From Nematostella vectensis (lineage: Eukaryota; Cnidaria; Anthozoa; Actiniaria; Edwardsiidae), in the NCBI RefSeq assembly GCF_932526225.1, contig NC_064035.1, forward strand, positions 4,525,501 through 4,589,500: a stretch of 64,000 nt of DNA. The letters run 5' to 3'. The position numbers were made by a program, and so were the translations under genes. Within the stretch, counting starts at the first letter, position 1. Each line of letters opens with the position of its first letter. This document shows positions 1 through 12,589 of the stretch, in pieces. Below the pieces are notes generated by a model. The model saw only the letters and a program-made list of their open reading frames with translations, did not search any database and had not been told where the DNA came from.

Positions 1-1313
1 TGGGGCTAGGGATCCCTTTAGATGAAAAAAAACCAGCAACAAATAACTAGAAAGTGTTAGAGCTGCATTATCCACATAAATCTTAAACTATGTATTGTAA
101 ACATTAATGAATTAAAAATCAATCAATAAATAAATTAGGGGATTTAAACACCATCCTGGGATGCTGAATTACATACGAGAGCACAGATACATTGTGGTTG
201 AGTCAAAGCCAAAGAAGGTTCCTCAGCCACCATCTGGCTCATGCCTGACCACAGAATACAGTTTAAATTGAAATTGCTGTTTGTTTTGTTTTCTTTTTCT
301 TTTGTGGATGGAGTAAAACAGGAGAACCCTCCAGGCAAAGGCAAAAACCAACAAACTCAAATTGCATCAAAACTGGGAATCAAAATCGAAACCCACAGGC
401 ACAGACACTACAAAGTAAACCCTGCTACAGCAGCTGCGCCACCACCATTCATTGTAATATCTTTTCTCTAAGATTGACCAACATACATACAGTAGTATAC
501 TGTATGGGAAATACAACCACAACTTAATGCATGTATACCTCTTCCCACTTGCATGAGTTGGTGCAAACCTGCCAAATCCCCAAGAATTCTTCAAGCCAAA
601 GTCTGAAAACATAACAATGTATATAAATAGGAGTTCAGTTTAAAAAAGTAGGGGAAGTATAGTATTACCAACATTTGGCAAAATGCTAGGCTTTGAGATT
701 TCGAGTGGATCTGTATTTATTAAATTGAAGCTCTTGTAAGCGACAACTCTGAAAACTGAAACTTGTGGTTGTTAAAGGAGCTGGTTGCTAACATGAGCTT
801 GCTCTCATAAGTGATCACTGGTCAGCAAAACAATGTATTTAAAAGTAGATTAATTAAAAAGGAATCTGAAAGCTCTAGAGATACTGTACTATTGCTTTTA
901 ATATTGGGATAATTGTAAAGATTTCGATTTATTGCTTGATTTCAAATGAGAAAATATAGATGAGTGGCTCTGATAAGTTGGTTGATTACAATAGCTTAGA
1001 ATTACAGTACTACAAAGTTTGTGTGACAAATTTATCTGTGACTGTTGTTGCTATCAAGCTGGTCACTTACAAGAGTGGTTGCTTAGATAACTCCCACTGT
1101 TTTACGGTATCCTATTTATTTTAATGACATATAATATATAGTAAGTACATATTTTCAAAATTTGTTGTGTGCATCATTGCCGCTACACTCTGTTACCTTA
1201 AATGGATGGGGGGGGGGGGGGGGGGGTTTGTTTCAATGTATTCAATAAAATTCTTAATAAAATAATAATTAAAAAATGCAATAGATGTTGTTTAAAGTTT
1301 TACAGTCTCTTAC
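1..1313. other. PSME4 intronic sequence at the left edge
   Basis: This stretch follows PSME4 exon 5 in the direction of transcription, so it is presumably intron. I searched the minus strand for the next PA200 segment (a Leu-Trp-Phe-Asp-Glu-like stretch follows in the human protein) and did not find it. The only distinct feature is a run of 19 G at 1208-1226. No coding region is supported. Confidence 0.6.
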
Positions 1314-4300
1314 TTGAACCCTTTGTCATGATGGACGATTGGTAATGTTGTCGGCAGAAATAGTGACAAGTAGAACATGGCTTTACTGAATGTTACGTCA
1401 TATGGACATAGTAATGGCCTCCACTCATCCAACATCTCTTGAGTTGATTCGACTGAAAAATACCTATTTGGAAAGCATTTGGGTTATAATTAATAGTGAC
1501 ATCTCTCTCAGTTAGACTTCAAACTTATTTTTCACTTTTCTTGAGCAAGTGCAGGCACGTTCAAAGGAGGTGTGCATGGTGTGCCTTGGCTGTAAAAAAG
1601 TGCTTTATGTTTTAAGGAAACTTAAAATACTATGCTTTTTCCATATGATACCTGTGACTGCGCAAACCCCCCCCCCCCCCCACCTTAGCCAACCCTGAGT
1701 AGGTCACTGAAGGAAGTTATGGACCCAATTTTGTTTTTCATTGTTATAAGGCCATAAGTGGCGCTCAAGGGCCATGAAACAAAGGAAAAAATTTAGGCTC
1801 CATAAGTTCCAGTATTTCCTAATCAAATGAGGATAATTTAACAAATTTCCCATAGTTTTCCGTGGTATGTACTCTTATACACCACGATATTTGTCACCTC
1901 ATGATCAAAATGTTGTGGAGTCAAGAGGCGCGAAGGGCTGAGTGATTCTGCATTAAATCATGAGGTGACGAATATCGTGGTGTATAAGAGTACATACCAC
2001 GGGAAACTATGGGAAATTTGTTTTCTACAACACAAACAACGAAAACAGTATTTTACAAAATCAAAACAGTGTGCGCTTGTTTGAAATAAATGGTGTGTTT
2101 TCTAGTGCGTGCGCGAGCGCATAGCATGCGCAGATAAACACAAATTTAAAACTTTAGCTTTAAAACCCTGCAGTCTTTGTTACTTTGTGTTCTTTTGTAA
2201 GTATGAAAAATACATTTATTGAAAACCAAATTTCTTCAATTTGAATCAAGGTTTTTCGTTTCTTTTCCTTGAACCTGCAGTGAACCTGCAAGGATTGTGT
2301 GAATGATGAATCCCGTGGTATGTCTTCTGATTTACCATAGCTAACAACCAATCAGAAAGCGAGATTACGCGCAAGTGTTGTAGAAATGGGGATGTACATA
2401 CGGCCTGCTAATTAGGGATGGGTCGCACCCTAACTTCTCTTGACTAGGAAAAAAATTATTTTTGTTCTTACTGTATAGATTTATTGTAGTCCTAAGTTTC
2501 TGATGTTAGTATTATTTAAAAACTGTATTATAACAATCATGGATAGCTAGAACACGCCCAAACGTGTTCCACCTTGGGGACTGGCATTTGTTATTAGTAT
2601 GACCCCCTTCTGGGATGTATTGCGTTGACATGTTCCACCTTGGGGACTGGCATTTGTTATTAGTATGACCCCCTTCTGGGATGTATTGCGTTGACGTGTT
2701 CCACCTTGGGGACTGGCATTTGTTATTAGTATGACCCCCTTCTGGGATGTACTGCGTTGACGTGTTCCACCTTGGGGACTGGCATTTGTTATTAGTATGA
2801 CCCCCTTCTGGGATGTATTGCGTTGACGTGTTCCACCTTTGGGACTGGCATTTGTTATTAGTATGACCCCCTTCTGGGATGTATTGCGTTGACGTGTTCC
2901 ACCTTGGGGACTGGCATTTGTTATTAGTATGACCCCCTTCTGGGATGTATTGCGTTGACGTGTTCCACCTTGGGGACTGGCATTTGTTATTAGTATGACC
3001 CCCTTCTGGGATGTATTGCGTTGACGTGTTCCACCTTGGGGACTGGCATTTGTTATTAGTATGACCCCCTTCTGGGATGTATTGCGTTGACGTGTTCCAC
3101 CTTGGGGACTGGCATTTGTTATTAGTATGACCCCCTTCTGGGATGTATTGCGTTGACGTGTTCCACCTTGGGGACTGGCATTTGTTATTAGTATGACCCC
3201 CCTCTGGGATGTATTGCGTTGATCTTTTGCAACTGAGCAAACAGACTCATGGAAGCGAAACGTTTCCAACCCATCCCCACCCAAGCCATGTTTTAGCAAC
3301 CTAGCGATAGGGTGCCTTCACTGGGCAACATGTTAAAGGAATACAGTACTTGAGAAAAGAGTAATCAATTACTATTATTAATTTAACCGGCTATCATGTT
3401 CCTGTGCAATGTAGCCATTAAAATCCAAGCCTGTGTCCTATTGCCCTTGCAAACAAGCTTGCCAAATCAATCCTATTGCTCAAGTGTCGAGCAAGTAGGG
3501 ATCTAAGGGAAGGCATGAATATAGGTACAGTATGAGAGTAGAGAGTAAGTGATAAAGACAACCATCGATTGCTTACAAAGAAGTACATACAGTAGTTTAC
3601 ATTACTTACACTCTTGAAACACGAACAACACCTTTAAGAACTTCTTCTAGTTTCCTGAAAATACAATAAAAATACAATGCACAGATAGAAACATATATAA
3701 AAAAAACCTGTTATATAATTCCCAGTCCCCTGGATAGATGAATTCATAAAAAAAACTTGCTATAGTTCTCAATAAACCATTTTTTTATTAATTGCAAAAA
3801 TGTCAAAGCCCTAATCATGCTTTCAAGTTACAATTAAAGAGTGGGTTGTCCAACTCATACTGATTTCAACATGGATAATAGGGTGTTTTTACAAACATCC
3901 TGTGCCACTATGGTAACAAAATTATGGAGGCATTTGGAGGCAAATATGTTCAATAGTCATGTACTGAAAGCTTACAATTACAGAAAAAACATTTTTCAAA
4001 AATAATATGTACAAATCGAGTCAATGCAAAACAACTGAATAGAGTCCCCTTAACCTGACAGAAAGTAACATACTGTAAGACGTATATAGTGTGTTCCAAA
4101 CTTAAAATCTTCTATCTCCTGATTTTTCGAGCACATTTTCAGGGTTTTTGTTCCTTGCATTCATCTAGTACATTACAAATAATGGAGGTATATCTTTTAA
4201 GGGATTTGATATGTAGTTTATACTTACAGAGAATGTTTTTTCAGACCCACTGATTCATATTTAGAGTACAGAGCAAACTCAACAGCTAAGTAGAGGGGCC

Positions 4301-6639
4301 GCCAAGGGAGGATAAGGTCATCCCTGGAAATCAACTCTCTTTTTCTAAACACACATAAAAATAAAACAGTCTTTAAACACAGTTTTTGTTAGGGTAGTCG
4401 GTAATGCAGAAGATGCAAAGCCATATGAAAAGCAGAGAAAGGAAGAGTTAAGGAAAAAAGAAGAACCTGCTAATGGTAATGAAGAGTCTAAAAACAAGCA
4501 AAAGAACGCTACAAAAGTCCTAAATCAATATAAGTCAAAACACAGTCATCGTCAGATTACTGTAGAGTTGACAAACAACAAAAAAAATCCACCTGCATGT
4601 TATTTTAGCAAAATCAAAGGAAATGTAATTTCTAAGCCATCTACTTTTTTCACAAAATGTAGCACTATTGTCCAACTTACTTCAAAAGCTGAACAAGGAC
4701 ATGACCAAACCCAACCACATATTGAGCATCCAAATCTGGGATGGTTGTAAGCCCAAAAAAGAGCTTTACAAATCTTATGTGGTCTTCCTTGGAGAATTTC
4801 CTTCCATAGAGCTTGATATAGCTAAAGGAAAAAAATGACAACAACTTAATTTGAAATGAAAAGGGGAGGGGTCATTGTTCAGTACCATTTTCTCCTATAG
4901 GTACAGTATTTTATTTTATCCCACTCTGCTTTTTAGCAGGCTTGGATGGTTCTCCCCCCCCCCCCCCCCCCTAGTTGTTTGGTTCACAGAATCGAAGTTC
5001 AGGCTATCACCAGTCAAAAAGAACTACAGTAGGTTGTCTACTAAAATCTCTTGATGATGTCCTTGATTTTATAGACTCAAAGTTGTGATATTGTTACATG
5101 TATTTTGTTTGATTACAAAACCAAATAGTTTGATTGCGTTCATTTTTTTTCTATTTTTAGAAAGAAGAATATAAGTTAAGTAATAATACAGAAATATTTT
5201 TGTTCCATTACTGTGTAACAATAACAATTTCAGCACAAACCTATTATTATTCACTGTGTCTACTTGCACAGCTTCCTTTGAAGGAGGAAAAAAACTGGCT
5301 GCACGACCTCAGCGCCACACAATTCTCCACATTGCAGAGGAATCTGGCAGAATATTCGACTTTTTGTCGTCATAATATGCTTGCCAAAAATGAATTTCCC
5401 AACTGTCAAAATTACGTCATTCCTTTTTTTTAGATCAGTGCCGACTAATTTTGACACTCCCTCCGAGGGATGGGACCTTTTTTTGCGCTTGCGGGGACGA
5501 GGCAATTTTGACAGTTGCCAAATTCATTGTTGGCAAGCATATAACGACGACAAAAAGAGGAATATTTTGCCGGATTCCTCTGCAATGGAAATTTGTGTGG
5601 TGCTGAGGTTTGGGCTGGTTGGACTCCAACTATCTGTGAGGATGTCGCCGTGATTTGAGCGTGATTAAGCGGGAGGAATTGTGTTTTTGAGGACAGAACG
5701 TGAGGTATGTCCAAAATTACTTTTCTACCATTCACTTCGTTCTGGTAAAAGTTTTAATGGTGAATCTTGAATCTTGAAAAAGGCGTTTTAATACGACCAA
5801 AGAACATGCGAAAAGTCAACATAAACACAACACTAGACTACACACGTCTTTTCAACAAGTTGTTTTTATATATTTTTTACTAATTTTGTTTTTTGCCCTA
5901 TGTTTACCGTAAATATCATTACCGACTAGTAAAGATCTTGGGCTACCTGTGTTCTTAATAATCGTGGAAGGGTTTCAAAGCCAGAAAATTGTTACTGTAT
6001 TTAGGCTAAAAATCGAGAAAATGGGAGACAGCCGTGCAGCTAGTTTTTTTTCTCCTTTACCGTAAGCCATGCAAGAAGAGACAGCGATTATTATTATGAT
6101 TATTTTTATTCATTTTTGCATGTAATCAAAAGAGTTGCCGTTTAAAACCAACAAAAACTAAAATTTCAACTGTAATTACTCAGCAGATTTCAATAAAAAC
6201 AAAACGGTTCCCAAACGAATATGTCCAAAAAATACGGGAGTCTAGAGACCCAGAGAAGCGTTCAGGATAACAGGCGTGACCTTGAATACTGGCAGATCCT
6301 GTAGGTATCGAAGTAAATCAGAGGAGTAAACGGCTGGTTATCACAGAGAAATAGAGAAATGATGTTCAAACTACAAAGAAGAGTTTTTAGGCTTGTGCGT
6401 TCGTCGCAACGAACGCACATACCAACAATTACTTTGTACACATAAAGCACGGGGTACCTTGCGAGACGATTGCTCCAGTATAAGGCGCCAGGACTGGCCT
6501 CTCTCAGTACCACGGCCCGACCAAGATTGAACTTTATCTCCGCCAGAAACCTGTTGGATTCCTCATCTAGCTCTTGCTCATATGGCAAAAGTCGATTGTA
6601 ACAGATTTCCTTCTGCGGTTCGAAACCCAATCGCCTCAT
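1314..6639 (-). CDS. PSME4: Proteasome activator PA200 (PSME4), 5' part, five exons, incomplete
   Basis: PA200 is a large HEAT-repeat protein that caps the 20S proteasome in the nucleus and opens its gate. Exons on the minus strand are 6458-6639, 4681-4821, 4228-4344, 3610-3654 and 1314-1463. Each has AG/GT borders and the phases join without a stop, giving about 211 residues from the ATG at 6637-6639. The product follows the vertebrate N-terminus closely: [13 protein letters not shown], then FNLGRAV, then [14 protein letters not shown] across the exon 1-2 join, LPWRPLY in exon 3 and EEWRPL-like [13 protein letters not shown] in exon 5. Family members are about 1,840 residues, so only the first ninth is here and the rest lies beyond position 1. 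Exon 1 uses the donor GTACCC; reading through it gives an out-of-family tail, which is why I chose that donor. Introns carry a 66-bp minisatellite and two foldback repeats. Confidence 0.9.
1842..2020. repeat. Foldback repeat with 64-bp arms
   Basis: Left arm 1842-1905 and right arm 1957-2020 are near-perfect inverted copies around a 51-bp spacer. The arms contain CGTGGTATGTACTCTTATAC and its complement. It lies in PSME4 intron 4 and looks like a MITE or foldback element. I see no transposase. Confidence 0.8.
2574..3223. repeat. 66-bp minisatellite, about ten copies
   Basis: The unit begins GTGTTCCACCTTGGGGACTG and ends GCGTTGAC; copies differ at only a few positions. Because 66 is divisible by three, the minus strand stays open in two frames, producing artificial repeat ORFs of 242 and 250 codons. 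It sits inside PSME4 intron 4, so I treat it as non-coding. Confidence 0.9.
5270..5645. repeat. Imperfect long inverted repeat (foldback element)
   Basis: The segment near 5270-5435 reappears inverted at about 5445-5645. Shared blocks include TTTTTGTCGTCGTTATATGC-like and TTGCAGAGGAAT sequences. Arms are roughly 165 bp and diverged by several percent. It lies in PSME4 intron 1. It is probably a non-autonomous transposon; no coding capacity is visible. Confidence 0.7.
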
Positions 6640-7937
6640 AGTTCAGGCGGTGGATTTTCCACCGGAATAGATTATAGACTTAAGGTTTACAAGATTCAGG
6701 ATCCTAGGTCATTTCCAGCTCGCTTAAAATCGGATCCAGGGAGATTTTCTGCGTCTGCTTTGCACGTTTCCGCAAGTTTTTTCTGTCGAAAACGAATGCG
6801 CCGTCGATACGAAAACTGGTCAGCAGAGAATTCACAAAGTTGAGTCCACGATTTTTTCAGCGGTTACATCCAACCTCTCCTGGCTATGTACTTCGTGTAA
6901 CCCTATCATATGGAAACACCTGAATGCGTGTGGTTGCGATCAAGTGCGAACTGATGAAAACGTCAAACGAGCCTTTAAATTTTATCAACATACTTTTTTA
7001 CTAGTTTACAATTTTCCAAAACAAAGGCAACAGAAGTATGGTAAGTATGATATGAAGATTGGTGAACTGCATAAAAGTATGTGGTATGAAGTTTTTTAGT
7101 GTTCGCATTATTCTTAAAATGTTTCACTAATAAAGAAAGGATCATAAAAAGCATTAAAGAAATGGGAAAGGGAAAAGAGGAATTCTGCAAGTACTTATAG
7201 CTGTTTTATGTTTCAATCGGCAAATAAAATGAGAACAAGTCATGTTGCCTCGAATCTTGACGCATGCACGATATTTTCTATTCATAAAAAGCATTAAAGA
7301 AATGGGAAAGGGAAAAGAGGAATTCTGCAAGTACTTATAGCTGTTTTATGTTTCAATCGGCAAATAAAATGAGAACAAGTCGTGTTGCCTCGAATCTTGA
7401 CGCATGCACGATATTTTCTATTCACGAAAATAACAAAACTGGCATGACATATCGATGGCTGTATGCGAGAACATTTTAACTAAAACAATTAGACGCCGAA
7501 GGCTCCATCGGCGAGAGTCACAAGACGTACTACGCACGTAAATGTATTTTATAATTTTATTCGGAATGTGAGAAACCTGTTTTTTCTACTACCGGAGGTG
7601 ACCTTGTCGGCTGCCTTTGACCCGAACAAGGGGGAGGGTTGTCTAGGTATTCAAATGTATTGTTAGATCTATTCCGGAGGTACGGAGCGAAGAAATGGCG
7701 TCGTCAACAATACTTGCTTCTTATTTGTTGAGAATTGGGAGGTTTCTGACGGGCAAGAGGTGGAAGTGACGTCATCACGTAGGATGGAAAGCATGAGAGG
7801 GAGCCTAAAGGAGGAGGAGGGGGACCTTTTCGGAGGAAGATATCGAGATCGTGTGCACATTGATCCAGAAGAATTGGACTGACACAACAATTCAGAGATA
7901 TCTTTTTGGTTTATTAACAACCAAACATTAAGCCACT
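6640..7937. other. PSME4 5' flank and intergenic gap
   Basis: Between the PSME4 start and the probable poly(A) signal of the next minus-strand gene. The PSME4 promoter should lie here, but I see no clear TATA box. Apart from the 140-bp duplication at 7143-7424, nothing is recognised. Confidence 0.5.
7143..7424. repeat. 140-bp tandem duplication
   Basis: Two head-to-tail copies starting at 7143 and 7283, with one visible mismatch in the core (GTCATGTTG versus GTCGTGTTG). The near identity suggests a recent event. Confidence 0.9.
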
Positions 7938-7943
7938 TTATTT
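7938..7943 (-). promoter_or_regulatory. Probable poly(A) signal of the 927-aa gene
   Basis: AATAAA on the minus strand, 311 bp past the stop codon at 8254-8256. It gives a plausible 3' UTR of about 0.3 kb. A second TTTATT lies a little further downstream near 7909. Confidence 0.45.
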
Positions 7944-8253
7944 ATAACAAGGGATCGGCGTCATCACTCATACCCTCTATCTTCTGATATCTTCAGCACC
8001 ACGTGATCCTCGTCAGCGTTCAGTTGACTGATTAGTTTTTGTGGTGTCTTCACACTGTGTAAACCTCGTAAGGATCGGCGCCTTTTCGTCAGGATATACT
8101 TGTTCTTGCATTGCTTGAGTTGCTGATTTTATTATAAAGACCTGTTGGTTGATGGTTGACAGCGGCAATTTGATTAACCCAGAACACCCTGGAAATATGG
8201 TAATCTTTTTTGTGATGTTTACTTCTGATGAGATGATAGCTTTCTTGTGAGTG

Positions 8254-11200
8254 CTAAATTTCAAAGGTTTCTGAGTCGAGATCGCATAGTGTCCTCACAT
8301 AGAGATCTGCGGCGCTTGTTGCCATACGAGGGTCTAAAGATAGAAAACATATAAGTTGTTAAAAATTCGATGCAAGACATAAGAAAATGAAAAAAATGTC
8401 GTTATAAAGATTCCTATACTCCCCTTCTCTCACCCCTTCAAAAAAACGCACACACATACCTAGGACTGCGACCCTCTCACTCAGCAAATACTATAGGTAC
8501 GTGCCTGATTGCTACCTCTGACTACCCTCTATCATTTGGCCACTTCCCAAAGAAAAATGAAGGGATAGGGGGGTGGGTAAGGAAAAAAAATCAATGCAGC
8601 CCAAACCAGACAGAAAACAAATCTATTCAACGATGAAAAAAATTATACACGTCTCGGAGACAAGAAACACCCCCTTCACTTTTCTAATAGTCCATCCATA
8701 ATACTCTGGGGTTTGGGGAGTGGCCGCTTATTAGAGGGTGACTGCTTGATAGAGATACTACTGTAAATTAAGATCTTTCAACTGCATGGTTACATTCTCC
8801 GGTTACTGAGCTCACCTGTATCCAGTCCGCACTCAATTATGGGTTTTGCATGGTCATGAAATGTCGCTGCTGAATCGGAGCCCATGAACTCGTTCCCCGG
8901 ACATCCTGAGTCGTCCGATTCAGACTTTGTGCTGTCCCCTACAACGTCATGGGTACCAAACCTCTCCTTCTCCACAACATTGCCTGGTTCATCACGGAAA
9001 AAACACGTGATTACTTCATTGCTATGTCCCAGATGACGCATCGGTCTGGAGTCTTCCCATGATGCATTATTACCACAGGCTCTACCAGCGGGCAGATCAG
9101 AGTTGTAACACTGAGTTATCCCTACTGGGATGTCCATGAGATGTTGTGACCCTGAATCTAGTTGTTTAGTCCTCCCAGTGAACTCCAAGTCTTTTCTCAA
9201 GCGCCGTTCTGTGTCTAGTTCAGGATCCCCCGGGGTAACCCCAACAGTATAAAATGCTCCTTGTTTCACATGCCTTACGGTGTTTGTGGTGTCGCTACGC
9301 ACAGAAGCGTTTGCCTCGCGGCGAAGTTGCAGCTTAACAGGCTCCTTCGAAGTCGGGTTGTAAAAAAGCGGTAAACCCATTGGAAGTCGCGGTACCCTGG
9401 CGTTATCATCGAACGTCGAGTTCTCAATCTTGCTAGAACATTCCGTACGATAGTTCATTTTTCTGTCTGATAGAGCACGCCGCACTTTGGGACCCTTGAC
9501 CACCCCAGTTCTCTTACCGGAGCTTACAGACATCTTTGTTTGGTTGCTGGAGTTTTGGACAACACTAGATGTCTCTAACTGTTCTGGTTTGCTGAATGCC
9601 TTAGTTTTCTTGCGAGCGTTAGCAACAGAAGGTGGTGAAGGAGACTGGTTTTGTAGAAAGTGCATTGATTTCGATCGAGGCAAGCGGAACCGACTGAGTG
9701 CGCGAAACGGCTGAGGAGATCGCTGTTGAATAGGCTTGTTTTCCGCCACGTTTAAGGCGTCAGGATCAAAGGCATTGTATAAAGACTTCGAGCGTTTAGT
9801 TCGTCCTTTCATTGACATCTTGAAGTTGAATCTTGACTGTGATCTGGGCAACTGCTTGATACGTGGAGCAATGGCCTTGTCTTTCTCGGTCTTATCGCTT
9901 ACACTGGCATGATCCACCTGTTCTGTCTGTTTAGATAAAGCTGTTGCTCGTGCTAACCAGGCTTCCAAGCGATCATTGACTTGCTTAGCAAATACAAGCT
10001 GATCTTCTTTCCACAAGGCTCGACTACGAGCTACAGCGGCGCTTTGTTCTTCAGACATCACTCTGTTTCTAGCGGCCTGTCGCTGAGGACTTGAAAAGAG
10101 ATCAAGCGAACTAATTGACCTACTATGGGCCTTTACATCTGAAACAGGGCTTTGGTTGTTCGGCGTGTTCTCGTGGAAGCTAAGACTAATTTCGGGTGTA
10201 TCTGCCGGGCTTGTAACAGGCTTAAATATGTCTATAATATACTCATTATCATGATCACAATCATGGCCATAATCATCATCATCATCGTCATGCGAAGTGA
10301 CGCGTACTGTTGGCTTGGAGAGTTGTCCTGGCCCAACATACACCGTATCTGTGCTTCTCTTTGCATTCTTACAACTTGTAATTTCATTACTTGTAATCAC
10401 ATTCTGGTCATGCCTGATATTTTGTGATCTTACTGAAACAAATTCCGTTTTATTTTCCGGTACTTTAGCTTGATCATCCGGTGATCTTTTCTTAGAAACA
10501 CCTTGAAGTTTTTCCATGAAGTAGGCCTCGAGGTCCTTTAGTGACTCTTTATGGCCTGTTGGCGTTCTAGGAAGCTCCGCTACCTCGCTCTGTGAGCCGG
10601 ACAAAGACGTAGACGGACTTGGTGATCTGAGTGGAGAGTCTTCCCCAGCGATCACAAGGTCACGTAAAGCATCCAGTAACTCCTGCATCTCTGTCCCAAC
10701 ACTACCTCTTCGAGTAAACTCTGGAAGCAGTTCTTCCTGATCTAGGGGGTACTCCCCTGCGTCCTTCTGTAGTTCATTGATGGAACTTAGTAACATCTCC
10801 ATCTGATCTTGGATGTCCCTTCCCTCTCCGTGACGGAAAAGAGAGCTACGTGGATCATCAATCCCGTTTCCTTTTACTCCTTCACAGTTTTTGATCAATT
10901 CCTGGACCTCATTCTTGTGCACAATTATATTTAGAGCATCTGCTAGGGAATTACGCCTAGGCGATGAAGACGCTGATTTGACTAATGCGTTCAGAAGTAG
11001 AGAGCCTCCAATAGAACGACGTTTGACATTTGAAGCGCATCCGCTCTGTGACATCAGATCTTCCTCACGTGGCGATGGGCTCCGAGCCAAACTCCCTGAC
11101 AGGGACGCCCTTCTTTGAACTGTTGAATGCTTCCAAGGCTCAAAACTTTTCTGAATCGTCAATGTCTGGCAGGACTTTGATTTAGAAATTCCACGTTTAG

Positions 11201-12589
11201 CAGATCTGCTCATTCGAGGCGAGCTAGAATTACTTCGACTAGGTGACACTGGGGAGCTATAACTTCTTGATCTGTCTCGCCTGTCACAAGAAGTTGATAT
11301 CTTCTTTGAGATGGGCGGGCATGGAGACGCTGAACGGGATCGCGTCTTTGAGGGGACGAGTTCTTGCAATGCCGTGTAAAGGTCTTTTATCTCGGTAACT
11401 GAGGCCGAAGTACGACGCTTTTGCAGGTTCGGATAGACAGCGAAGTCGAAGGAAGACTCCGAGATGTTATACTGGCGAGGAAGGTCACTTCCTGAAAAGA
11501 AAAATATCAAGCAAATTATCGTCTAATTTTAGCAAAATATATATGGGGATATATAGGAGGATTAACACTGATTCAGACGACGCACTAAATGAGTGGCGGC
11601 ACACACACTTACGCAATCAGTCACCTGTTGTTAATGTTGTCTTGACATTCGATCATCGCGCTGGTATCGCAGGCAAAAAAATATGCAAAGTTAAAATGTT
11701 TATTGCAAAAAGTATAAGGTCGTTTTACAGAAGGCTACAATCATAACAACCTATATGACCTATAGTTCATTTATTTGTTTGTTTGCTTGTTTATTTGTTT
11801 GTGTGTTTACTCGTTTATTTGTGCCTGCCTGTCTGTCTGTCTGTCTGTCTGTTGGTTGGTGTGTTGGTTTGTTTGTTTGTTGGTTTGTTTGTTTTTTTGT
11901 TTGTTTCTCAAAGCTTTCAGTCATTGCGCGACTCTCACACGTTTTCCCCAGACCCTAAATCTGTGCAGTACGTGTACCGACAACTTCCTGCCCCGTGGGG
12001 AGCCACTTTATTTTGATCCACCGTCTTTAAAAGGGTATAAACAAGTGCTGGATAACCAGAGGAAGAATCCGTAAAGCTCCACATTTTCCGTAATATGCAT
12101 TTACCAATAGTGTTAAAAATCAGTGTTTCAGTTGCCCTTGGAGTGACACAGGGAATACGAAGATGGATTTCACTTTGAAACACCTGCGTATCATGCATAT
12201 AAATAAGGTTATATTTTTAGAAGAAAATCCAAATAAACTAAAACTGGAAACAACCTTTAGGTCTGAAACGTACATCCTGGTGATCGAGTTTTTTATTTTA
12301 TGTATATGAGCGAACGCCAAAGTCACAAGTCATTTTTATACCCATTTATCCAACTGAGTAAGCATTAAAAGTGAATAGCTCCCAGTCTAAGTTCTATTAA
12401 GAGATCTAAAAACTATATTACAAAGGGAAATATATTTCCATGAGTGCTTTAATTTGCGTCGTTTATATTTTGTATTATTTTACCTTAAACTTTATCGACA
12501 AAGTGCCTGAATTTAAAATTATATGTACAAGTTTCTATAATTTGAAGTTTATATGACTTACTTCTTTTTGTTCGAGTTTTTGATTCCAT
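8254..12589 (-). CDS. Unknown Ser/Arg-rich 927-aa protein, three exons
   Basis: I do not recognise this protein. Exons on the minus strand are 12562-12589, 8816-11491 and 8254-8333; all phases agree and the total is 928 codons including the stop. The central exon (892 codons) is long and open, and both of its splice sites are strong (polypyrimidine-CAG and CAG/GTGAGC). The first exon, nine codons starting MESKTRTK, rests only on a good ATG, a GTAAGT donor and matching phase. The N-terminal third is rich in Ser, Arg and Pro (RSRSASP, SRSYSSPVSPSRS), suggesting a disordered, phosphorylated region. Short helical pieces recur: EIKDLYTALQELV near the start and EMQELLDALRDLV further on. A run of six Asp occurs near the middle. 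The C-terminus, encoded by exon 3, ends LCDLDSETFEI. No signal peptide, membrane segment or known domain is evident; a nuclear or cytoskeletal scaffold is a guess. Confidence 0.75.
11765..11910. repeat. Low-complexity TTTG/CTGT simple repeats
   Basis: Degenerate TTTG and CTGT tetranucleotide runs in intron 1 of the 927-aa gene. They leave all three plus-strand frames open, which produces Cys/Leu/Val-rich spurious ORFs. Confidence 0.85.

Noticed and set aside
2512-3299. Two overlapping minus-strand repeat ORFs (242 and 250 codons)
   Set aside because: They are produced by the 66-bp minisatellite within a PSME4 intron; no non-repeat domain, and two frames are equally open.
11930-12016. Exon-like stretch after TTTCAG on the plus strand (DSHTFSPDPKSVQYVYR)
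   Set aside because: It looks codon-like and ends in TGA, but I found no upstream exon to join; it lies in an intron of the minus-strand 927-aa gene.
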